Assembly (NCBI RefSeq): GCF_020085105.1
Contig: NC_058044.1
Location: 29,144,206 to 29,208,205, forward strand
Direction: 5' to 3'
DNA: 64,000 nt
Origin: Siniperca chuatsi
Lineage: Eukaryota; Chordata; Actinopteri; Centrarchiformes; Sinipercidae
Shown: in pieces, positions 55,930 through 64,000 of the stretch
Layout of the letters: the number at the start of each line of letters is the position of its first letter
How positions within the stretch are numbered: position 1 is the first letter of the stretch
The notes under the pieces: generated by a model
Told to the model about the DNA's origin: nothing
What the model saw: only the letters and a program-made list of their open reading frames with translations
Database searches by the model: none
Program-made: the position numbers and the translations under genes

Positions 55930-57480
55930 AATTATTTCATTTTATGGTATACTACTGACAGCATTCATTACCTTATTACCCAGTCCATTTATTAGAGTAT
56001 TTGGTACAGATATCAGTTTAAAAAACATAATGTAATGCTTATTTATGGTACGAAAGAAAATTGGAATGAATGAAAAATTGAGAGAAAACTATGCTATTAT
56101 TACCACCAGCGGACAGGGCCATAGCTACCATCAACTAGTTAAAAATCTACACATTTTTAAGGCTGATCCTAGTGTTTTCATACAGTTTTTCTTCAGCAGG
56201 ATTCAGTATTTCTTGAACAGAAATGTATTCCTGACGCTTTGAGTTTTGTTAGTTGATATAATAAGAAGCAATTGATTGTCAGAGGAATTGAACAGCTAAC
56301 GAGGCATCCAAATAATAATGTTATGTGTCTAAATCTGAGCTACAGCCCTAATAGGGAAAAAAAAAAAAACAACCCAAAAAACGTAGTGGTGCCAAAGGCA
56401 AGGCTGTGCTGACTCAAAAGGGTCTATCTACTGTACACTGACCATTTTACAACATCTAAGACTTTTCTGGTTCAGCTCTTCATTGTCAAATGTGGCTCAG
56501 GTTACATCCATAAGCTCCACTTTTAAGGTATCTTGTTATGAACTAAAGAGTCAGACAAGTGGAAATTCTGACTCGCTGATAGCACTAGATCAAAAGTCAG
56601 GGGATCAATGAAAGTCATTAGGATTCATCCTCTCACTGGTGATGTGAGTGTTTGTGTCAAAAGCATACTCTTTTCTATTTTTTGAAAGACTTCTTCACTC
56701 AGTATGGGAACAGCCATTAGTGTGTGAATACAAAATGCCAAGACCTGACCATTTTTACAGACTTAACCCTTTGACTGAAAAATATGTTAGTCATCAACAA
56801 ATTAAACGGAGCCTACAAAACAGATTTTGCTTAATCAAATGTTTACAGTACCAAGAGAAAAAATAGAAACAGAGTTACAAAGTAGTTATATTTACAAAAA
56901 TGTAGAGCTGAAATGAGTAAAACCTGGCTTAACGCAAACCCGCCATTAATGGCAAAAAACTTTTTTTTGAAGAAGAAGATATCATTTATTTATTAGAGTT
57001 TGAGGAAGATTCAGTACAAACCTGGAAATATGACTAAAATACTAAATGGTCCTGTAACACTATGAACTGCATGTGTAAATAATGAATGTTAAACATGAGG
57101 TCCACATGGTCTGTCGGGGCTCACAGCAGGTTCAAATTAAAGACAGTCATGACACTCCACAGATCTACGGGAAAAAGGAGAAAAAAACTGATAAACACAC
57201 GAGACCTAACGACAGGCACTCAGCGCTTACACATTTCCATTTAAATCATCATACAGTTCATGAAGAGTTTAAAAACACTATCCATTTAGCATAATATAAC
57301 TATACAGAATACATGTTAAATGGGTATTATTATACATGGGTACTGATAAATTATTATACCATTTTTTTCATTTGATGAGTGCTTACAAAACAGAAACAGT
57401 CCCAAGCGGGAACATTTATCAAGTTTCCAATTCTTTAATGAAAACACACATTGTCATACATCAGTGTTCTCACACGCTAG
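55930..57480. other. Intergenic DNA between convergent pla2g12b and the ZNF318-related gene
   Basis: No coding exon was recognised. The 3' UTR of the minus-strand gene probably occupies the right part, with AATAAA (minus strand) at 56985-56990. Confidence 0.5.
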
Positions 57481-57490
57481 TCTACTTACT

Positions 57491-57742
57491 TTAACCAGTC
57501 TGAGGGGTTAGGGAGCTGGCTGGCTGTGTGACTTTTTGCTTCACCTTCTGGTTAAATGCTTCAAGCTAGAAAAAATTTAAGTGGTTGAGCAAGACAAAGA
57601 AAATCTTGGAATAGAGTGATTTATGATTATATAGGCAAGAAAAACAACCTTAACTGGAAAGCACTCCGAGCATAGGGCTGGACAGGGCAAAAATTCAATG
57701 TTATGACTGTCAGTGAAATTGTCTTGTGATTATGATCACATC

Positions 57743-57831
<89 letters not shown>

Positions 57832-60800
57832 ATTCTGTTATGGAATTGAATTGAAACATACTGCTCATGCCTAGGCTGGCCAATCCTCTAAGTCTGTTAT
57901 TTCAATAATAGAAAATATAGTGAAATTCTTAATCTGTAGCAGGGTCCGCATATGCCTCAAAACACAAATGGTGATAAACAATCAATGTATAATTAATTTA
58001 TACAATTATGTATAAAAACATTTAAATATATGTAGGTGCAGAAAATACTAAAAATGTTCAAAAATCCTGTCTGAAAATGTTGAGAAATCCTAAATACTGC
58101 TGGGCCTGTATTTAGCAGACTTTCCTGACTTTCAGTAAGGACTGTGACATCGCTTTTTTACAACACTTACAACTAAAATTAATAAATAGCTTAACTCTTA
58201 AAATCATATTTACCAAAAAGCCATTTGCATGAGGTTGCAAGTAATACTGGCAAGCCACTCGCATGAATTAAACAATAAATATATACCTGTATAAAATTTT
58301 AACTTGTAGACTAAATCTGCAAGCCCTATCCATCCGATTTACAGTGCCTATATTAGTATTGTGCATATTGCACACACAGCAGTGGTTTTGAACTGTGGAC
58401 ACATCTCCCTTAAAAACATTTATCATCTTTTCCACAGTCCAACTCGCCACTTCCTGTTAAGTTATGTAGCCTATCCTTACGGGTGGGGAAAATTAGCTAT
58501 TTCTGTAATGTTACAGTTGAGAAATACACTGTAACAATGTGGACATATCTCTTAAAACAGTCTAGTCCCCTTAAACAAAATGAATGATTAAATGAATAAA
58601 CCCATGATTTGAATGGATGCAGCTTGTTTTTCCATATCTTGACGCTGTGTTTTGGGGAAATGAATGAATCTGTGCTTTAACTGAGACGCCTGATTTAATA
58701 TTGCAGAAATGACTGAAATTGTTGGCTGTGACAAACCCAAATCATCACTGTTGCACAGTTGACATTTTCCCTGTCGCTGTGGGGCTCTCTTCCGTTTTTG
58801 TGAAGAGAGCATGCAATCTCTTTTGCATCCCACATTTTTGCTTAAACAGTATCTTTTAATAAGCTCATAATGAATGAACATTTCCCACAGAATGTGCGTG
58901 CGTATGTCCACCTGAATGTCATCTCCTGGCAACTCCTAACAGGTTAGGACACCTCTGGAGCTCTCCTAAATACTGGCCGAGATAGGAGTGATTTCCTAAG
59001 TTAAGGAAGCTGCTAAAATGCTTTTACTCCTGGTCGTTAAAGTAGGACAAAATTTGCGCCACTGAGAATTTCTGGTCAGATAAGAGTGCCTACTCTGAGA
59101 CATGTGACACAAATGAAATGTATCAAAAACTTAACCTCCTAAAATGACATGGATAAGGAAGCTGGTTAAACCAACACTCCACCAACCTTTTTCCTCAGGT
59201 TTGCCTTTATTTCCTCCTCTGTTGGCTGCTGCTTTTCCTCTTCTGACTGCTCAGCTTTGGAGTCACCTTCATTGCCCTGTGGAGCCTCCAACTTCTTCAC
59301 AGAATCTGCAGTCTGTTTCTCTGCCATTTTTTGTTGTCTCTTTATCTCTTTTTTCTTTTTCCACCGTAAACGACGTGTCTTTATGTACGTTTCCAACTTC
59401 CCCCTCCTCCTGCGGCCATTTGTGAGTTGCTTTAGACTGCTCTGAGTGGTTGGCTGCTTAGTGCTGATGACCTGCAGGCAGCGAAGGCCAGAAGCCGATC
59501 CAATTTGGCCTTCGCTTATAGACAGGTCTGGATTCACAAATAAGTTAATGTCAGGAGGATTGTCATGAGGGTAAACCATGTTAGGTTCCACTACAGAGCC
59601 AGGAAAGTGATGGTAGGTGTTCTGTGGAGAAGGATACCCGCTGGGATAAAGGGAGGGAGGAGTCGCACCCTGAGTATATGTCCAGTAAGAATTTGAAGCA
59701 GTGTTGTAAGTGCCGCTGTGGTAGGCATTGTACTGAGAGTACTGGGACAAACTGTAATCTGGAAATGCAGAAAAAGCAGCAGGATGGGGATACGTTTGGT
59801 TTTGTAGATATGGATGGTGATAAGTGGAGGTTTCTTTGGAGTCTTTTCCGTCTTCGTCTCCGTCCCCGTGCCTCTGTGCTTCTTTGCTGTCTTGGCATGT
59901 CAGTCCATCTCTGCTTCTGTCTCTCGAGCTGCTGCGCTCAGACGTTTGCCTTTGTTTCGAGTCTCTGCTGTGGGAGCGCTGATGGCGAGAGGGACTGGGA
60001 CTAACACTTCTAGAGGTCGACCTTGAAGAGGAGGAGGAGGAGGAGGAGGAGGAGGAGGAGGAAGAAGAAGAGGAGGAGGAGTTCCTGTATTGTCTGTTGG
60101 TTCCCTTCTGCCGACTCTCCTGCTCCTCTCTGCTGTCAGCCCTCATGCCTTCATGCTTCTTCCCATACAACCTCTCCTGAGTCCGGTCTGCTAATTTGCT
60201 CATCTCTTCCACTTCCAGGCTCAACCCCAAAGTTTTAAGAATGTTCTGGAGCTGTTCACGCTGCTCATCCACCTTTGGTTTTTCTTCTTCTTCTTCGTTC
60301 TTCTTCTTTACTGCCGAGGGAGACTTGGATTGACTACTAGAGCCCGAACAGCGGCCTCCTCTGTCATTCTTCTTCTTGTCAACATCAGGTAGGAAGAGTC
60401 TCTCATTGAGGCTTCTCTCTTGACTGGGCGGGTCAGTCTTCCTCTCTCCACTGTTGGTCCGACTGCGGCTCGGCAGTGAGGCTCCACTGTTCGATCGCCG
60501 GCTCCTGAAGGGCGGATCTGACTTGTTCTCCACGGCAGGGGCCTGAATGTTCAGGAGCTCCTCACTTGAAGGAAGATCCTCACTGTCATCATTGACAATC
60601 CTACTGAGCAAGTCCATGTCCACTCCTTTGTTGAGCACGCTGAGGAAGCGTTGGAAACCCTGGTTGACGCTGTTGTCCTCCTTGGCTGGTGAAGTAACGC
60701 TTTGGCCTGGAGGAGGCGGTGGGACATCAGGGAGCTGATGGGAAAGGTCAGATATACAGAAACATTGCTTATTGTCAAAACCAGACTACACACGTTTTTT

Positions 60801-63226
60801 TCACACTTACTTTCTCTACCTGGAGTAACAAAAGACAAAATTACTGTCAGAAAAGAGCATCAAGTCCTAAAGCCTGTGTTTATTCACTTCCTTCACGAGT
60901 TTCTAACCAAACGAAGATTTTAGACTGAAAAAAGAATAACCTTTTGTATGGTAGCACCATTTAAAAATCAACAACCCAATCACTTTTTTAAATTTATACA
61001 ACGGCTTATGAACTTTTAGAAGGAACTGTATGTAAAGAAATCTTGACTACAGTATTAGATTACATTATGACATCAGATCTCTTATTTTTTTTAAATTCTG
61101 CTTATCAAAATTTTATGATGTAGCTCAAATGTTCTTCTCTTCGTGTTTTTCCAGAGCTTATCTGACAGATGCTGGATTTTTTGAGGATGACGATATTTAA
61201 GTTTAAAAAATCTATTAATAATATATCAGCTGATATTCATTTTTTTTCAGAGAGAGGCTGCATCACTGATGCATCTGAAAACGTATTTTGCTGTCGAAGC
61301 CTTAACTAATGACAACTGGGAGCACGAGGGACGCTCGCCCCTGCTTCTCACAGTCAAGCCACTGATACATTTTCACATTTAAGTTATTAGAGAGCGAATT
61401 CAGCTGCCTGGCAGTGCTCAAGCAATGAATGACAGGACGTAAAGTAAGTAAGTCAATTCCTATTTGCTCACATGCTGTATGTAAAGCGTTTTACTGGATA
61501 TTCATTGATTTGGCCAAGAAGTTGGTATGAATAAAAAATGAAAATATAGGGAGAGACTGTTGGTCAGACTATTACTGTTGTTGTACGAGCGTTTTTTTCA
61601 CATTAAACTGATTTTATCCTCTTTGTGCAAAAGAGATGACGATTGAGATAATACATTTATTACAGTGATCTCAGAAGGCGGAACAAAATGCACATTTTAT
61701 TTCTCTCTCTCTCTCTGCACCTTGTGCTGCTGCACCCTTTACAGTGATCTGACGAAATTCAGTTCAGACTTGTGCCGTGTTGAAAGGGATACGAAAATGT
61801 TATTAGGTCCGAAGATTGTCATTGTGACTTTTACATAATTGTGACCATGGTGCTTATTCAGACATAAGACCAATATGTTAAATTGTCATCATGACTGAAG
61901 TGCATGACTGAAAAGGGCTCATGGCATTTCTGTGCTGAAATTTCTTGTTGCTTACTGGCTGACATGAACGCTGATACCAATATATCTGCAATAAGCTAAT
62001 ATCGGTCAATATTTAGGCCAGCTGATTTATCTGTCCAGCTCTATACAAAACCGCAATGATGGAGTTACTGAGGTAAGCACATTTTCATGTAAAATTTCAT
62101 TATACAACCCTGTGTTGTAAAATAATCAGAAATCTATCTTGTATCGCTTGTATTTTGAAAACAACCAATATTGCAATAATTATCACAGTATTATAAGTAT
62201 AAATAAAACAGTAAAAAGTTCAACCATGTCTGTCAAATCCCACCATTTTGCTTGGGTTTTACTTGGAAAAAATCTGTATTGTAGATCTTACACTGTGACA
62301 GATTTTGGTATGTATGTCAGTGTCTGCCTATTTCTGTATTAACTTGAACCAACATGAAATTATGTTCTTTTAAATGGGTTTAAATTTGATGACAAATGTG
62401 TCCATTTTCTATAAAGGAGGGGGCAATAAAATATTACAAACCTCCCCGTTTGTTGGAAAAACACAAGGATCACTACATCTCTGCTTCATTAGTGCCTTCA
62501 CTCTGAGCTTCAGCGGATGGTCTTCCTGCAGCAAACCGTCTTTGCTCGGGCTGGAGGAGTTCATTCTCTCTTTGGGAGACCTGACCTGAGCAGCAAAAGA
62601 GGACGCAACACAGTATAATACCTGAAAATCAGTTGGAAGTTCTCCAAGCTGAAAAGCACTGTATTCTCAAGGTAAATGAATGGTCTAAAACAGCTGATTG
62701 ATTATCTAATCTATCTATTACTCACCTTTGACCGAAAGCTGACAGGATGTCGTTGCTGAAAAATAACGTTCACCCTGTCTTTAAGAGTTGCACCTTTGCA
62801 TGTGGCTGATTTATCATTACAGGAAAAGCCAGGAGGAATCTCCTTCACAAATGGTTCAATTTTTTTCAGAGCAATAGCAACTTTCTTACGTATTATCTGC
62901 TCTTCTATCTCTTTAAGCTCTTTCCGCTTTCTTGTGAGTTCTGGATCCTCCTCGTCCATTTGAAGTGGTTCTCCATCTGGGTCCTCGACCTCTGACTCCT
63001 TGATGTAAAAGTTATGCGAGAGAGGACTGAGTCCCTTCCATTCCACATTCACTCCCATGCTGCCCTGTGGTTCATCAACAGTGTATCTTGAGTATTGGCA
63101 GTAAGTGTCCCAGTCATTTTTAGTTTTTGAGGCATTCTCCATGCTGTTATTAACACCACTCTGGTGATTTGGGTCCAAATGTCTCTGCTGTGTTCGAATA
63201 GCATCTCCCCAGTCAAGTGGATTCAT
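57491..63226 (-). CDS. ZNF318-related nuclear protein, Ser/Arg-rich and coiled coil, no zinc finger seen
   Basis: Four exons, 62726-63226, 62442-62585, 59187-60734 and 57491-57565, all phase 0, give about 755 residues. The ATG at 63226 opens MNPLDWGDAIRTQQ. Residues 100-145 are a charged helix (TRKRKELKEIEEQIIRKKVA). The third exon has a proline stretch, then FQRFLSVLNKGVDMDLLSRI, and a segment (ILKTLGLSLEVEEMSKLADR, then TQERLYGKKH) close to ZNF318's LLKTIGLDIG...LAARTQERLHGKKP as I remember it. A poly-Ser run and RS-like stretch come next, then a Tyr/Pro/Ser-rich part, then a Lys/Arg-rich helix (LRWKKKKEIKRQQKMAEKQ). The last exon encodes LEAFNQKVKQKVTQPASSL. ZNF318 itself carries two zinc fingers; none is in this model, so it may be a paralog or a related nuclear scaffold. 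The acceptor of exon 2 is CTCAG|GTCAGG; the alternative 5 bases on would cause a stop. Confidence 0.7.
57749..57827. repeat. (TA)n microsatellite
   Basis: About 39 perfect TA dinucleotides in the last intron of the ZNF318-related gene. Confidence 0.98.
60024..60078 (-). repeat. Coding trinucleotide repeat (poly-Ser)
   Basis: GAG/GAA repeats on the plus strand read as TCC/TCT on the minus strand and code for about 18-20 consecutive Ser residues of the ZNF318-related protein. Such tracts are prone to length polymorphism. Confidence 0.9.
60740..62440. other. Intron 2 of the ZNF318-related gene, no further gene seen
   Basis: AT-rich with short random frames. A CT tract is at about 61,702-61,718. 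No mobile element was recognised. Confidence 0.5.
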
Positions 63227-63229
63227 CCT

Positions 63230-63960
63230 TCAGCCAGTTTCTCTTGCAGTTTATAAAGTCACTACACGTTCTGTAAAATAGAAACAATGTGGAGAAATGA
63301 CTGCGGGCTGATTAGCACAGACCTGTATGCAGACTGTTACTTTACAAAGAGTATAGTAACTAACGTTACCTCCTTACTTAATAGAAAATGTAAACTGCAA
63401 TTTGGACACACAGTTAACACTAATATTTCAGTAGCGTTACCAAAGACATTAACTAATTTGCTTAAATATTGACTACTGTTGAGACAAAGCCTAATGTTTG
63501 AAAACACAACCTCTGAGGCGCTGTAACATGGTGTAATATAAGTGATTTGGCAAATGAAGGGCCGAACAGACAGCTAAACTGACTAACATGACAGCTAAAT
63601 CCTGTTTTAGATAGCTTAGCCTGGCAGTAAATAGACTGTTTACCTACTAACGTTATAGCTGCTCACAACCCTTCCTCTGTCGCATCGCGGAACAAATGTT
63701 ATTTTAAGGCTGTTACTTCGAAAACGAAGTACTTGGATAGTGAAATGCCGAAACTGAGCTTTATTAAACTCCAGCAGTAAGCAAAGACAACCATTAATGT
63801 TAAAAAAAAAAATAGCTTAACAAGAGGGGCCAAGACTGCTCCCAGTGCCTCGGTGGTGGTGAAAAATGTATATTAACAGCGCCACCTTCTGGGCGGAGTA
63901 CCAACACCCAGGAATAATTCTGCTAAATGTGTTATGTAGGACATGATTAAAGGCTTTGAC
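63230..63960. other. 5' region of the ZNF318-related gene, no coding exon seen
   Basis: On the minus strand an acceptor-like CTATTTTACAG precedes AACGTGTAGTG at about 63,270, implying a spliced 5' UTR. The first exon and promoter may be near 63,660-63,740, where CG-containing text clusters. This is inference. Confidence 0.35.
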
Positions 63961-63982
63961 TTCTTCTAATGTTCCACTCACC

Positions 63983-64000
63983 TTTGACAAAAATCTAATG
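63983..64000 (-). other. Possible exon end (splice donor) at the window edge
   Basis: In reverse complement the last bases read ATTTTTGTCAAAG|GTGAGTGGAAC, a strong GT donor. It could be an exon of a neighbouring minus-strand gene or an upstream 5' exon of the ZNF318-related gene. Only 18 exon bases are visible. Confidence 0.3.

Noticed and set aside
1-64000. tRNA, rRNA or other structured RNA genes
   Set aside because: None recognised on either strand by eye; a covariance-model scan would be needed to exclude small ones.

Overview
The window reads as nuclear DNA of a teleost fish, probably a percomorph. The genes have many short exons with GT-AG introns. The intervening DNA is full of fish-type retroelements (L2/Maui-like, Rex/L2-like and L1-like LINEs, DIRS and Penelope-like fragments) and foldback MITEs. 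All exon models here were built by eye from splice signals, reading-frame phase and remembered protein families. No RNA evidence was available.

Layout. (1) 1-2,257 (+): the last nine exons of a leukocyte-type integrin alpha chain, ending in a membrane segment and a short cytoplasmic tail. (2) 7,269-37,893 (+): a second integrin alpha gene. It has a beta-propeller N-terminus, two complete I (VWA) domains encoded by a tandem in-frame exon duplication (about 18.2-20.6 kb and 23.0-25.5 kb), the rest of the propeller and the start of the thigh domain. It then meets an in-frame stop, so the product has no calf domains, membrane segment or tail. Its introns hold nested L1/MITE/L2 insertions (11.2-16.2 kb), DIRS pieces, a hAT-like fragment, Penelope-like fragments and a 360-bp hairpin. 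(3) 38,873-47,719 (-): a CCCH zinc-finger gene of the ZC3H4/6/8 family in 11 exons, with one apparent U12-type AT-AC intron and one apparent GC-AG intron. (4) 47.8-52.2 kb: repeat-rich intergenic DNA with an L2-like LINE. (5) 52,408-55,513 (+): pla2g12b, the catalytically dead group XIIB phospholipase A2-like protein, ending in KDEL. (6) 57,491-63,226 (-): a ZNF318-related, serine/arginine-rich and coiled-coil nuclear protein gene with no zinc finger in the model. A possible further minus-strand splice donor lies at the right edge.

Working together. The two integrin genes form a tandem family on one strand. The downstream copy appears to have become either a soluble two-I-domain receptor or a decaying gene. 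The other genes look like unrelated neighbours: a probable snRNA-transcription or RNA-binding factor, an ER lipoprotein-secretion factor, and a nuclear scaffold-like protein. No rRNA, tRNA, CRISPR array or prokaryotic feature was seen.
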